In this document: in pieces, positions 13,301-26,150 of the stretch | How positions within the stretch are numbered: the first letter of the stretch is position 1 | Layout: the number at the start of each line of letters is the position of its first letter | The notes under the pieces: model-generated | What the model was told of the DNA's origin: nothing | Seen by the model: the letters and a program-made list of their open reading frames with translations, nothing else | The model's database searches: none | Assembly: GCA_026018925.1 (NCBI GenBank) | Contig: JAKSZU010000002.1 | Span: 92,762,975 to 92,826,974 of the forward strand | DNA length: 64,000 bases | Direction of reading: 5' to 3' | Origin: Tupaia tana | Taxonomy: Eukaryota; Chordata; Mammalia; Scandentia; Tupaiidae | Program-made: the position numbers and the translations under genes

Positions 13301-16300
13301 AGGACCCATATCACAACACATTTTTCACACGGTACTAAACTCTGTATCCCTGTGCACAAAACTATGACACTAGGAAAACCCAACTATCACCCACAACTGA
13401 AAGGTACCTAGAGAAAAATTCATAGAGACCAACCATTGACAGTAATGCTCTTTAGTGCTCACTGAACTTTAAGCCAAAATTAAGCCTCAAAAACCCATAT
13501 CACACCTCATTTTGACCAAAATACAAAACTCTGTAAACCTGAGCACGACATTGTAACACTAGGAACACCCAACTAACACCCACGACTGAAAGGTACCTTG
13601 CGAAATATTCATAGAGACCCACCTTAGAAAGTAATGCGATTTAGTGCACACTGAACTTTAATCCAGAATTAAGCATCAAGGACACATATCACACTTACGT
13701 TTTACCACTGTACAAAACTCTGTATCCCGGAGCACAAAACTGTGACACTAGGGAAACCCAACTATCACCCACAACTCAAAGGTACCTTGAGAAAAATTCA
13801 TAGAGACCCACTACTGAGAGTAATGCTTTTTAGTGCACACTAAACTTTAAGCCAGAATTAATCCTCAAGGACCCATAACACACCTCATTTTTAACAAGGT
13901 ACTAAACTCTGTATCCCTGTGCAGAAAATTGTGACACTAGGAAAACCCAACTATCACCCACAACTGAAAGGTACCTTGAGAAAATTCATTGAGACCCACC
14001 ATTGAAAGAAATGCTGTTTAGTGCACCCTGAACTTTAAGCCAGAATTCAGCCACAAGGACCCATATCACAACTCATTTTTAACAAGGTATTAAACGCTGT
14101 ATCGCTGTGCACTAAACTGTTACAATAGCAAAACACAACTTTCACCCACAACTAAAAGATACCTTGAGGAAAATTAATAGAGACCAACCATTGACAGTAA
14201 TGCTGTTTAGTGCACACTGACGTTTATGCCAGAATTAAGCCTCATGGACCCATATCGCACCTCATTTTGACCACAGTACAAAACTCTGTAAACCTGAACA
14301 CGAAATTGTCACACTAGGAACACCCAACTAACACCCACTACTGAAAGGTACCTTGCGAAATATTCATAGTGTCCCACCTTAGAAAGTAATGCAGTTTATT
14401 GCACACTGAACGTTAAGCCAGAATAAAGCCACAAGGACACATATCACACCACATCTTTAACAAGGCACTAAACTCTGTATCCCTGTGCAAAAAACTGTGA
14501 CACTAGAAAAACCCAACTATCACCCACAACTGAAAGGTACATTGAGAAATATTCATAGAAAACCACCATTGATAGTAAGGCTGTTTAGGGCACACTGAAC
14601 TTTAAGCCAGAATTAAGTCTCAAGGACCCATATCACACCTCATTTTGACCACGGTACTAAACTCTGTATCCCTGAGCACAAAACTGTGACACTAGGAAAA
14701 CCCAACTATCACCCACAACGGAAAGCTACTTTGAGAAAAATTCATAGAGAACCACCATTGATAGAAATGCTGTTTGGTGCACACTGAACTTTAAGCCAGA
14801 ATTAAGCCTCAAGGACCTATATCACACCTCATTTTGACCACACTACAAAACTCTGTAAACCTGAGCATGAAACGGTCACACTAGGCACATCAAACTAACA
14901 CCCACAACTGAAAGGAACCTTGAGAAAAATTCTTAGAGACCCCATAGAAAGTAATGCTGTTTAGTGCACACTGAACTTTAATCCAGAATAAGCCTCAAAG
15001 ACCCATATCACACCTCATTTTGACCACAGTACAAAACTCTGTAAACCTGAGCACGAAATTGTCACACGAAGAACACCCAACTAACACGCACAACTGAAAG
15101 GTACCTTGAGAAAAACCCATAGAGACCCACCTTAGAAAGTAATGCCGTTTATTGCACACTGAACTTGAAGCCAGAATTAAGCCACAAGGACCCATATCAC
15201 ACCACATTTTTAACAAGGCACTAAACTCTGTATGCCTGTGCACAAATCTGTGACACTAGGAAAACCCAACTATTACCCAAAACGGAAAGGTACCTTGAGT
15301 AATATTCATAGAGACCCACCATTGAGAGTAATGCTGTTTAGGGCACACTGAACTTTAATCCAGAATAAGCCTCAAAGACCCATATCACACCTCATTTTGA
15401 CCACAGTACAAAACTCTGTAAACCTGAGCACGAAATTGTCACACTAAGAACACCCAACTAACACGCACAACTGAAAGGTACCTTGAGAAAAACTCATAGA
15501 GACCCACCTTACAAAGTAATGCTGTTTATTGCACACTGAACTTGAAGCCACAATTGAGCAACAAGGACCCATATCACACCACATTTTTAACAAGGCACGA
15601 AACTCTGTATGCCTGTGCACAAATCTGTGACACTAGGAAAACCCAACTATTACCCAGAACGGAAAGGTACCTTGAGTAAAATTCATAGAGACCCACCATT
15701 GACAGTAATGCTGTTTAGGGCACACTGAACTTTAAGCCAGAATTAAGCCTCAAGGACGCATATCACACTTCATTTTCACCAAAATACAAAACTCTGTAAA
15801 CCTGAGCACAAAACTTTGACACTAGGAAAACCCAACTATCACCAACAACGGAAAGGTACCTTGAGAATTATTCATAGAGACCCACCATGGAAAGTAATGC
15901 TGTTTAGTGCACACTGAACTTTAATCCAGAATTAAGCCTCAAGGACCCATATCACACTTAAGTTTTACCACTGTACAAAACTCTGTAACCCGGAGCACAA
16001 ACCTGTGACACTAGGGAAACCCAACTATCACCCACAACTCAAAGGTACCTTGAGATAAATTCATAGAGATCCACTATTGAGAATAATGCTGTTTAGTGCT
16101 CACTAAACTTTAAGCCGGAATTAATCCTCAAGGACCCATATCACACCTCATTTTTAACAAGGTACTAAACTCTGTATCCCTGTGCAGAAAACTGTGACAC
16201 TAGGAAAACCCAACTATCACCCACAACTGAAAGGTACCTTGAGAAAAATTCATAGAGACCCACCATTGAAAGAAATGCTGTTTAGTGCACCCTGAACTTT

Positions 16301-19300
16301 AAGCCAGAATTCAGCCACAAGGACCCATATCACAACTCATTTTTAACACGCTACTAAACTCTGTATCCCTGTGTACAAAACTGTTACACTAGCAAAACAC
16401 AACTTTCACCCACAACTAAAAGATACCTTGAGGAAAATTCATAGAGAACTACCATTGACAGTAATGCTGTTTAGTGCCCACTGATGTTTATGCCAGAATT
16501 AAGCCTCATGGACCCATATCACACCTCATTTTGACCACAGTACAAAACTCTGTAAACCTGAGCACGAAATTGTCACACTAGGAACACCCAACTAACACCC
16601 ACTACTGAAAGTTGTCTTGCGAAATATTCATAGAAAACCACCATTGATAGTAAGGCTGTTTAGGGCACACTGAACTTTAAGCCAGAATTCAGTCTCAAGG
16701 ACCCATATCACATCTCATTTTGACCACGGTACTAAACTCTGTATCCCTGAGCACAAAACTGTGACACTAGGAAAACCCAACTATCACCCACAACGGAAAG
16801 CTACTTTGAGAAAAATTCATAGAGAACCACCATTGAAAGAAATGCTCTTTAGTGCACACTGAACTTTAAGCCAGAATTAAGCCTCAAGGACCCATATCAC
16901 ACCTCATTTTGACCACTGTAAAATATTCCGTATTCCTGAGCACAAAACTGTGACAATAAGAAAACCCAACTAACACGCACAACTGAAAGGTACCTTGAGA
17001 AAAACTCATAGAGACCCACCTTAGAAAGTAATGCTGTTTATTGCACACTGAACTTGAAGCCAGAATTAAGCCACAAGGACCCATATCACACCACATTTTT
17101 AACAAGGCACTAAACTCTGTATGCCTGTGCACAAAATTGTGACACTAGGAAAACCCAACTATTACCCAGAACGGAAAGGTACCTTGAGTAAAATTCATAG
17201 AGACCCACCATTGACAGTAATGCTGTTTAGGGCACACTGAACTATAAGCCAGAATTAAGACTAAAGGACGCATATCACACTTCATTTTCACCACAATATA
17301 AAACTCTGTAAACGTGAGCACAAAACTTTGACACTAGGAAAACCGAACTATCACCCACAACAGAAAGGTACCTTGAGAATTATTCATAGAGACCCACCAT
17401 GGAAAGTAATGCTGTTTAGTGCACACTGAACTTTAATCCAGAATTAAGCCTCAAGGATCCATATCACACCTCAGTTTTACCACTGTACAAACTCTGTATC
17501 CCTGAGCACAAAACTGTGACACTAGGGAAACCCAACTATCACCCACAACTCAAAGGTACCTTGAGAAAAATTCATACAAACCCACTATTGAGAGTAATGC
17601 TGTTTAGTGCACACTATACTTTAAGCCAGAATTAAGCCTCAAGGACCCATATCACACCTCATTTTTAACTCGGTACTAAACTCTATATCCCTGTGCACAA
17701 AACTGTTACACTAGGAAAACCCAACTATCACCCACAACTGAAAGGTACCTTGAGAAAAATTCATAGAGACCCACCATTGAAAGAAATGCTGTTTAGTTCA
17801 AACTGAACTTTATGCCAGAATTAAGCCTCATGGACCCATATCACACCTCATTTTGACCACAGCACAAAACTGAGTAAACCTGAGCACGAAATTGTCACAC
17901 TATGAACACGCAACCTACACCCACTACCGAAAGGTACCTTGAGAAATATTCATAGAGAACCACCTTAGAAAGCAATACTGTTTATTGCACACTGAACTTG
18001 AAGCCAGAATTAAGCCAGAAGGATCCATATCACACCAGATTTTTAACAAGGCACTAAACTATGTATTCCTGTGCAAAAAACTGTGACACTAGGAAAACCG
18101 AACTATCACCCACAACTGAAAGGTACATTGAGAAAAATTCATAGAGAACCACCATTAACAGTAAGGCTGTTTAGGGCATGCTGAACTTTAAGCCAGAATT
18201 AAGTCTCAAGGACCCATATCATACCTCATTTTGACCACGTTACTAAACTCTGTATCCCTGAGCACAAAACTGTGACACTAGGAAAACCCAACTATCACCC
18301 ACAACGGAAAGGTACCTTGAGAAAAATTCATAGAGACCCACCATTGACACTAATGCTGTTTAGTGCACACTGGACTTTAAGCCAGAATTAAGCCCCAAGG
18401 ACCCATATCACACCTCATTTTTAACAAGGTACTAAACTCTGTATCCATGTGCAGAAAATTGTGACATTTGGAAAACCGAACTATCACCCACAACTGAAAG
18501 GTATCTTGAGAAAAATTCATAGAGACCCACCATTGACAGTAATGCAGTTTAGTGCACACTGAACTTTAAGCCAGAATTCAGCCACAAGGACCCATATCAC
18601 AACTCATTTTTAACACGGTACTAAACTCTGTATCCCTGTGCACAAAACTGTGACACCGGGAAAACCCAACTATCACCCACAACTCAAAGGTACCTTGAGA
18701 AAAATTCATAGAGACCTACCATTGACAGTAATTCAGTTTAGTCCACACTGAAGTTTATGCCAGAATTAAGCCTCCTGGACCCATATCACACCTCATTTTG
18801 ACTACCGTACAAAACTGTGTAAACCTGAGCATGAAATTGTCACACTAGGAACACCCAACTAACACCCGCAAATGAAAGGTACCTAGAGAAAAATTCATAG
18901 ATACCCACCCTTGAGAGTAATGCTGTTTAGTGCACACTGAACTTTAATCCAGAATTAAGCCACAAAGACCCATATCACACCTCATTTTGACCACAGTACA
19001 AAACTCTGTAAACCTGAGCATGACATTGTCACACTAGGAACACCCAACTAACACCCACAACGGAAAGGTACCTTGAGAATTATTCATAGAGACCCACCAT
19101 TGACAGTAATGCTGTTTAGTGCACACTGAACTTTAATCCAGAATTAAGCCTCAAGGACCCATATCACACCACAGTTTTACCACTGTACAAAACTCTGTAT
19201 CCCTGAGCACAAAACTGTGACACTAGGGAAACCCAACTATCACCCACAACTCAAAGGTACCTTGAGAAAAATTCATAGAGACCCACTATTGAGAGTAATG

Positions 19301-20122
19301 CTGTTTAGTGCACACTAAACTTTAAGCCAGAATTAAGCCTCAAGGACCCATATCACACCTCATTTTTAACAAGGTACTAAACTCTGTATCCCTGTGCAGA
19401 AAATTGTGACACTAGGAAAACCGAACTATCACCCACCACTGAAAGGTATCTTGAGAAAAATTCATAGAGACCCACCATTGACAGTAATGCAGTTTAGTGC
19501 ACACTGAACTTTAAGCCAGAATTCAGCCACAAGGACCCATATCACAACTCATTTTTAACACGGTACTAAACTCTGTATCCCTGTGCACAAAACTGTGACA
19601 CCGGGAAAACCCAACTATCACCCACAACTCAAAGGTACCTTGAGAAAAATTCATAGAGACCTACCATTGACAGTAATTCAGTTTAGTGCACACTGAAGTT
19701 TATGCCAGAATTAAGCCTCCTGGACCCATATCACACCTCATTTTGACTACCGTACAAAACTGTGTAAACCTGAGCATGAAATTGTCACACTAGGAACACC
19801 CAACTAACACCCGCAAATGAAAGGTACCTAGAGAAAAATTCATAGATACCCACCCTTGAGAGTAATGCTGTTTAGTGCACACTGAACTTTAATCCAGAAT
19901 TAAGCCACAAAGACCCATATCACACCTCATTTTGACCACAGTACAAAACTCTGTAAACCTGAGCATGACATTGTCACACTAGGAACACCCAACTAACACC
20001 CACAACGGAAAGGTACCTTGAGAATTATTCATAGAGACCCACCATTGACAGTAATGCTGTTTAGTGCACACTCAACTTTATGCCAGAATTTAGCCTCAAG
20101 GACCCATATCACACCTCATTTT
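7351..20122. repeat. 189-bp satellite array, left family (segment 2)
   Basis: About 67 monomers continuing the left family. The diagnostic variant with CTATTGAGAGTAATGC or a close relative, normally followed by CACACTAAACTTTAAGCC, recurs near 12110, 13803, 16073, 17585 and 19280. The spacings equal about 9, 12, 8 and 9 monomers, so the higher-order unit has repeatedly expanded and contracted by unequal exchange. Near 16609 a junction GAAAGTTGTCTTGCG fuses two monomer types that lie farther apart at 14340-14570, a visible recombination scar. A local slip near 11790 (AAGCCTCAAGCCAGAATTATC) is another. Confidence 0.95.
18507..20060. repeat. Recent 5-monomer (945 bp) tandem duplication
   Basis: The block from about 18507 to 19115 reappears at about 19452 to 20060, offset exactly 945 bp (five times 189). 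Copy-specific variants are shared, including GTGACACCGGGAAAACCC, CAGTAATTCAGTTTAG, CATAGATACCCACCCTTGAG and GAGAATTATTCATAG. Only scattered single-base differences are apparent by eye, fewer than between ordinary neighbouring monomers, so the duplication is young. It ends against the HAL1-like insertion. Confidence 0.85.
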
Positions 20123-21116
20123 TTTTTCAATTTATTTATTTGCATTCATTCTCTGAACATCATTACAGCATACAAAATGAGATTTTTCCATCCAAATTAC
20201 ACTATATATTGTCTAAATCAAGCACATCAACAAACATGTTATTGTCAGCAAATGATCGTCCATTTCTTGTCTTCTGTATGTTTTGCTTTTTTCCCCCCAT
20301 CCTAGATTCTCTATCTCTTACCTTCTGCCATCTCCGACTCTCCTCCCACAGTGTCTGGTAACTATGTTTGCTTTCTATACTGTTTTCTCTTCACATTTTA
20401 TTGTAACGCCAAAGACCCTAATCAATCCAAATACCCTCATAGCAAACACAGGTGATACCCACATTTCCATGAACACAAGTCTTACTTTATGCATCTTATA
20501 AAGTAGTACCTAGCTGTGGCTACATATCCTACTGCAGTCATTGAATAGATATGTATTTTTTTTCTGAAATTTTTTTTGTAGCTTAATTTACATTTCTTCC
20601 TTAATCTTCATCACTGCATACAAAATGCAATCTCCCATCCAGTACACACTGCATAGTGATACAATCATGCACATTACAAAAAATTTTCCATTACTAGTTC
20701 CTAGAATTACTTCCACCCCTCTTTCTGACCCTCTGTCCCTTCCCACACTCCTCTCACACCACCTCCGGTGTCTACAATTGTCCTTCATTCCCTTCCCACC
20801 CACGTTGCATTGATCACACAATTTCCTACATAATCTAACTACTTTCCATGGTGAGTTCACTCATTACTACTAAGAAAACCAGTTTTAACTTAACTCAAAG
20901 AAATGCCAAGGAACTTTGCTTAAAGCCAGGAAACAAGTTAGGATTCTGTTCAAATGGAAGGTGCATGAACCTATCAGTCCCATGTACTTTTATCTTCTGT
21001 TCTGGTTCAATTTTCCTGATTAAATTCTGGGATATAGTATTCAGCTCCAGACTTGTCCCTCTGATTAAGTTGGCCACTTTCATAGTTTTTTGACTCTTAT
21101 TTCCATGTGTCTGTGT
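20123..21116 (-). other. 3' UTR of HAL1-like element (shared tail module)
   Basis: Non-coding stretch between the ORF1 stop and the tail. The part at 20290-20760 is shared with the insertion at 6830-7308 and with the SVA-like composite at about 31935-32490. It contains an internal partial duplication: GCATACAAAATGAGA-type sequence near 20169 and GCATACAAAATGCAATCTCCC near 20615, each followed by a related AT-rich stretch. The polypyrimidine block TTTTTTCCCCCCATCC (around 20285) and CACCCCTCTTTCTGACCC (20714) are landmarks of the module. Confidence 0.75.
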
Positions 21117-22118
21117 TTAATTTTCTTGATACAGCACACCCTTGAGAACTTCTTGGAGATCTGGTCTGCTGCTGGTAAATTCTTTCAGGTTTTGTTTATC
21201 TGAGAATGTTCTTGTCTTTTCTTCCCACCTGAAAGATAATCTTGCCGGGTACAGTATTCTTGGCTGAAATTGCTTCTCTCGTAACATTTTGAATATATTT
21301 TCCCATTCTCTCCTCACTCGCATTGTTTCTGATGAGAGATCTGCTGTTAGCCTGATGGGATGTCCTTTGTAGGTAACTTGATGTTTCTCTCTTGCCAATC
21401 TTAGTATCTTGTCTTTGTCTGCGGTTTTGGTCAACCTGGCTATAATGTGTCTTGGAGAAGATCTCCTTGGGTTGATTCTATTTGGGGTCCTTTGTATTTC
21501 CTGGGACTGGATCTTCGAATGCCTCTCTAGGTTTGGAAAGTTTTCTTGCAGGATTTCATGGAATAGATTATCAATGCCCTTATGGGTCTCTTCACCTTCT
21601 GGAATGCCAATTATCCGGATATTTGGACGTTTGATGGTATCCAGTACTTCTCGCATATCATTCTCAAATTTTTGAGCCATTTTCTCAGTCTTCGTGGTGG
21701 ATTTTTCTAAGCCAGCCATTTTCTCTTCTACCTCTGAGATTCTATTTTCTGAATGATCTAGTCTGCTTTTAATACTTTCAAGGGAGATTTTGACTTCTTG
21801 TATTATAGACTTCATCTCTAGCAGTTCCGTTTGAGTCTTTTGTACAGTGTGTAATTCCTCTTTTAGATCTTGCAAGAATTTCCTCATCTCCTGGAACTCG
21901 GCAACTTCTTTCTCCTTTCTCTTTAGCAGTTCATTATCTCTCTTTTCTTCCATCTCTGTTAGCTTCGACATTACGAATGTTCTAAATTCCTTATCAGACA
22001 TTTCCATGACTTTCACCGAACTGCTTGTGGATGAAGGAGAGTTACTCTTTTCCATTGGAGGAGAGGTATTTTCTCGTTTTCCCATATTTCTCGTGATCTT
22101 ACGGTGATTTCTTGTCAT
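21117..22118 (-). CDS. L1-type ORF1 protein of the HAL1-like element
   Basis: Intact 333-codon ORF from ATG to stop. The family is the L1 ORF1p RNA-binding, trimerising nucleic-acid chaperone that packages element RNA into ribonucleoprotein particles. Visible parts: a basic, Ser/Pro-rich N-terminus (1-40); a long charged heptad-like coiled coil (about 45-160) containing KSRLDHSENRISEVEEK; the RNA-recognition-motif start with NIRIIGIP at 166-173; a basic RRSSPRHIIARL stretch near 218-229; and the C-terminal domain with QFQPRILYP at 283-291. The length is close to the usual 320-340 residues. Compared with the autonomous L1 ORF1 in this window it carries about 11 extra residues in the coiled coil (around 65-77, Lys/Glu-rich). 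No frameshift or internal stop is seen, which implies youth or constraint. It may act only in cis on its own RNA or may feed other elements; that is inference. Confidence 0.9.
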   Translation of the reverse strand: MTRNHRKITRNMGKRENTSPPMEKSNSPSSTSSSVKVMEMSDKEFRTFVMSKLTEMEEKRDNELLKRKEKEVAEFQEMRKFLQDLKEELHTVQKTQTELLEMKSIIQEVKISLESIKSRLDHSENRISEVEEKMAGLEKSTTKTEKMAQKFENDMREVLDTIKRPNIRIIGIPEGEETHKGIDNLFHEILQENFPNLERHSKIQSQEIQRTPNRINPRRSSPRHIIARLTKTADKDKILRLAREKHQVTYKGHPIRLTADLSSETMRVRREWENIFKMLREKQFQPRILYPARLSFRWEEKTRTFSDKQNLKEFTSSRPDLQEVLKGVLYQEN

Positions 22119-22402
22119 CTGATGAATGGCGTGTTTCTTTCAAATTCTAGATGTTAAGCCTCAATGTTCAGGAGCAAGCAGAAAGAGGTGTTCTAGAATC
22201 TGATTGCCGTTCTGTTTTGATCGCTGGTGCAGCAGATTCAGTAGATATTGGATGGAGAGACAAGAAAAAGGAAAATGAAAAAGAGAGAGAGAAACAACAA
22301 CAAAAAGAGAGAAAAAAGACAAAAAAATAAAAAATTATAATTGCTTTTCTTTTTTTTTAAGAGAAAAAAATCACAAAATAGAAGCGCGCCGCGCGAAATA
22401 CC

Positions 22403-23823
22403 TAGTTCCCAGTTTCCATGAGGAATCTTCTCAGAGAATGGCTCAACTCTCCTGCCTGGGAGAAAGGAGCAGAAGGGATTATTAACAAAACAAAAGATGG
22501 AGCTGAGAGCCAGAGAGAAACTCTCCCTTTAAAAAATCGTAAAAAGGATAAATTACCAAAAAAAAAATGAGGAGACAGGAGCAGAGAGAGACAGAGACCT
22601 CAGAGACACAGAGACAGAGATAGAAGGCCAGAGGGGCTCCCTACCACACTAGTTTTGCTTGCTGGAGGCTGAATTATGAGTAGAAAATCTTCATTTCTCC
22701 TGTGCCCTGAAATATCTAGTTCCCAGTTTCCATGAGGAATCTTCTCAGAGAATGGCTCAACTCTCCTGCCTGGGAGAAAGGAGCAGAAGGGATTATTAAC
22801 AAAACAAAAGATGGAGCTGAGAGCCAGAGAGAAACTCTCCCTTTAAAAAATCGTAAAAAGGAAAAATTACCAAAAAAAAATGAGGAGACAGGAGCAGAGA
22901 GAGAAAGAGACCTCAGAGACACAGAGACAGAGATAGAAGGCCAGAGGGGCTCCCTATCACACTAGCTTTGCTTGCTGGAGGCTGAATTATGAGTAGAAAA
23001 TCTTCATTTCTCCTGTGCCCTGAAATATCTAGTTCCCAGTTTCCATGAGGAATCTTCTCAGAGAATGGCTCAACTCTACTGCCTGGGAGAAAGGAGCAGA
23101 AGAGATTATTAACAAAACAAAAGATGGAGCTGAGAGCCAGAGAGAAACTCTCCCTTTAAAAAAATCGTAAAAACGAAAAATTACCAAAAAAAAAATGAGG
23201 AGACAGGAGCAGAGAGAGACAGAGACCTCAGAGACACAGAGACAGAGATAGAAGGCCAGAGGGGCTCCCTACCACACTAGCTTTGCTTGCTGGAGGCTGA
23301 ATTATGAGTAGAAAATCTTCATTTCTCCTGTGCCCTGAAATATCTAGTTCCCAGTTTCCATGAGGAATCTTCTCAGAGAATGGCTCAACTCTCCTGCCTG
23401 GGAGAAAGGAGCAGAAGAGATTATTAACAAAACAAAAGATGGAGCTGAGAGCCAGAGAGAAACTCTCCCTTTAAAAAAATCGTAAAAATGAAAAATTACC
23501 AAAAAAAAAAATGAGGAGACAGGAGCAGAGAGAGACAGAGACCTCAGAGACACAGAGACAGAGATAGAAGGCCAGAGGGGCTCCCTACCACACTAGCTTT
23601 GCTTGCTGGAGGCTGAATTATGAGTAGAAAATCTTCATTTCTCCTGTACCCTGAAATATCTAGTTCCCAGTACCCATGTGGAATCTTCTCAGAGAATGGC
23701 TCAACTCTCCTGCCACACTAGCTTTGCTTGCTGGAGGCTGAAATATGAGTAGAAAATCTTCATTTCTCCTGTACCCTGAAATATCTAGTTCCCAGTATCC
23801 ACGTGGAATCTTCTCAGAGAATC
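22403..23823 (-). promoter_or_regulatory. Tandem 5' UTR monomers (about 314 bp) of HAL1-like element
   Basis: The landmark TAGTTCCCAG occurs at 22403, 22717, 23030, 23345, 23661 and 23786, with spacings of 314, 313, 315, 316 and 125. That is four complete monomers, a fifth truncated to about 125 bp and a short terminal piece, nearly identical to each other. They lie immediately 5' of ORF1 on the element's strand. L1 families in rodents and some other mammals have such monomeric 5' UTRs, which act as additive internal promoters; by analogy this is the promoter. The shorter monomers at the 5' end suggest truncation or recombination. Confidence 0.8.
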
Positions 23824-26150
23824 TCATACCTCATTTTGACCACGTTACTAAACTCTGTATCGCTGAGCACAAAACTGTGACACTAGGAAAACCCAACTAT
23901 CACCCACAACGGAAAGGTACCTTGAGAAAAAGTCATAGAGACCCACCATTGACAGTAATGCAGTTTAGTGCACACTGAACTTTAAGCCAGAATTCAGCCA
24001 CAAGGACCCATATCACAACTCATTTTTAACAAGGTACTAAACTCTGTATCCCTGTGCACAAAATTGTGACACTAGGAAAACCCAACTATCACCCACAACT
24101 AAGATACCTTGAGGAACATTCATAGAGACCTACCATTGACAGTAATGCTGTTTAGTGCACACTGAACTTTAAGCCAAAATTAAGCCTCCTGGACCCATAT
24201 CACACCTCAGTTTTAGCACTGTGCAAAACTCTGTATCCCTGAGCACAAAACTGTGACACTAGGAAAACCCAACTATCACCCACAACTGAAAGGTACCTAG
24301 AGAAAAATTCATAGAGACCAACCATTGACAGTAAGGCTGTTTAGTGCACACTGAACTTTAAGCCAAAATTAAGCCTCAAAGACCCATATCACACCTCATT
24401 TTGACCACAGTACAAAACTCTGTAAACCTGAGCACGACATTGTCACACTAGGAACACCCAACAAACACCCACGACTGAAAGGTACCTTGCGAAATATTCA
24501 TAGAGACCCACCTTAGAAAGTAGTGCTATGTAGTGCACACTGAACTTTAATCCAGAATTAAGCCTCAAGGACACATATCACACCTCATTTTTAAGAAGGT
24601 ACTAAACTCTGTATCCCTGCGCACAAAATGGTGACACTAGGAAAACCAAACTATCACCCACAACTGAAAGGTACCTTGAGAAAAATTCATAGAGACCCAC
24701 CATTGACAGTAATGCTGCTTAGGGCACACTGAACTTTAAGCCAGAATTCAGTCACAAGGACCAATATCACAACTCATTTTTAACACGGTACTAAACTCTA
24801 TATCCCAGTGCACAAAACTGTGACACCAGAAAAACCCAACTATCACCCACAACTGAAAAGTACCTTGAGAAAAATTCATAGAGACCTACCATTGACAGTA
24901 ATGCTGTTTAGTGCACACTGACGTTTATGCCAGAATTAAGCCTCATGGACCAATATCACACCTCATTTTGACCAAAGTACAAAACTCTGTAAACCTGAGC
25001 ATGAAATTGTCACACTAGGAACACCCAACTAACACCCACTACTGAAAGGTACCTTGCAAAATATTCATAGAGACCCACCTTAGAAAGTAATGCAGTTTAT
25101 TGCACAATGAACGTTAAGCCAGAATAAAGCCACAAGGACACATATCACACCACATCTTTAACAAGGCACTAAACGCTGTATCCCTGTGCAAAAAACTGTG
25201 ACACTAGGAAAACCCAACTATCACCCACAACTGAAAGGTACATTGAGAAATATTCATAGAAAACCACCATTGATAGTAAGGCTGTTTAGGGCACACTGAA
25301 CTTTAAGCCAGAATTAAGTCTCAAGGACCCATATCACACCTCATTTTGACCACGGTACTAAACTCTGTATCCCTGAGCACAAAACTGTGACACTAGGAAA
25401 ACCCAACTATCACCCACAACGGAAAGCTACTTTGAGAAAAATTCATAGAGAACCACCATTGAAAGAAATGCTGTTTAGTGCACACTGAACTTTAAGCCAG
25501 AATTAAGCCTCAAGGACCCATATCACACCTCATTTTGACCACACTACAAAACTCTGTAAACCTGAGCATGAAATTGTCACACTAGGCACATCAAACTAAC
25601 ATCCACAACTGAAAGGAACCTTGAGAAAAATTCTTAGAGACCCCATAGAAAGTAATGCTGTTTAGTGCACACTGAACTTTAATCCAGAGTAAGCCTCAAA
25701 GACTCATATCACACCTCATTTTGACCACAATACAAAACTCTGTAAACCTGAGCACGAAATTGTCACACTAAGAACACCCAACTAACACGCACAACTGAAA
25801 GGTACCTTGAGAAAAACTCATAGAGACCCACCTTAGAAAGTAATGCTGTTTATTGCACACTGAACTTGAAGCCAGAATTAAGCCACAAGGACCCATATCA
25901 CACCACATTTTGAACAAGGAACTAAACTCTGTATGCCTGTGCACAAAACTGTGACACTAGGAAAACCCAACTATTACCCAGAATGGAAAGGTACCTTGAG
26001 TAAAATTCATAGAGACCCACCAGTGACAGTAATGCTGTTTAGGGCACACTGAACTTTAAGCCAAAATTAAGTCTCAAGGACGCATATCACACTTCATTTT
26101 CACCACAATACAAAACTCTGTAAACCTGAGCAGAAAACTTTGACACTAGG
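23824..26150. repeat. 189-bp satellite array, left family (segment 3)
   Basis: About 12 monomers of the left family, resuming in the middle of a monomer after the HAL1-like insertion. The CATGAATG-free monomers with CCACGTTACTAAACTC and CGACATTGTCACACTAGG match types at 9700-10150 and 18200. The array stops abruptly inside a monomer at GACACTAGGG and passes directly into GC-richer monomers. Confidence 0.93.

Larger units (their letters stand above)
20123..23823 (-). mobile_element. HAL1-like half-L1 retrotransposon, about 3.7 kb
   Basis: Read on the minus strand the order is: tandem 5' UTR monomers of about 314 bp (23823-22403), a leader of about 285 bp with an A-rich tract and a small CpG patch (GCGCGCCGCGCG, near 22384), an intact ORF1 (22118-21117), about 1 kb of 3' UTR and a poly(A) tail (T-run from 20121). 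No ORF2, endonuclease or reverse-transcriptase sequence lies between the ORF1 stop and the tail. This is the defining architecture of HAL1 (half-L1) elements. It is flanked by TCACACCTCATTTT (20109-20122) and TCATACCTCATTTT (23824-23837), 13 of 14 bases matching, a probable target-site duplication. Its ORF1 strongly resembles the autonomous L1 ORF1 at 59775-60743, so it may have arisen from an L1 of this genome rather than from the old HAL1 lineage. It would need ORF2p in trans. Confidence 0.85.

Noticed and set aside
816-18559. Recurring 60-82-codon antisense ORFs in the satellite (starting MCTKLHYCQWW or MHRHTEFSALL)
   Set aside because: They recur because monomers recur, change frame and length with small indels, and have no support as genes.
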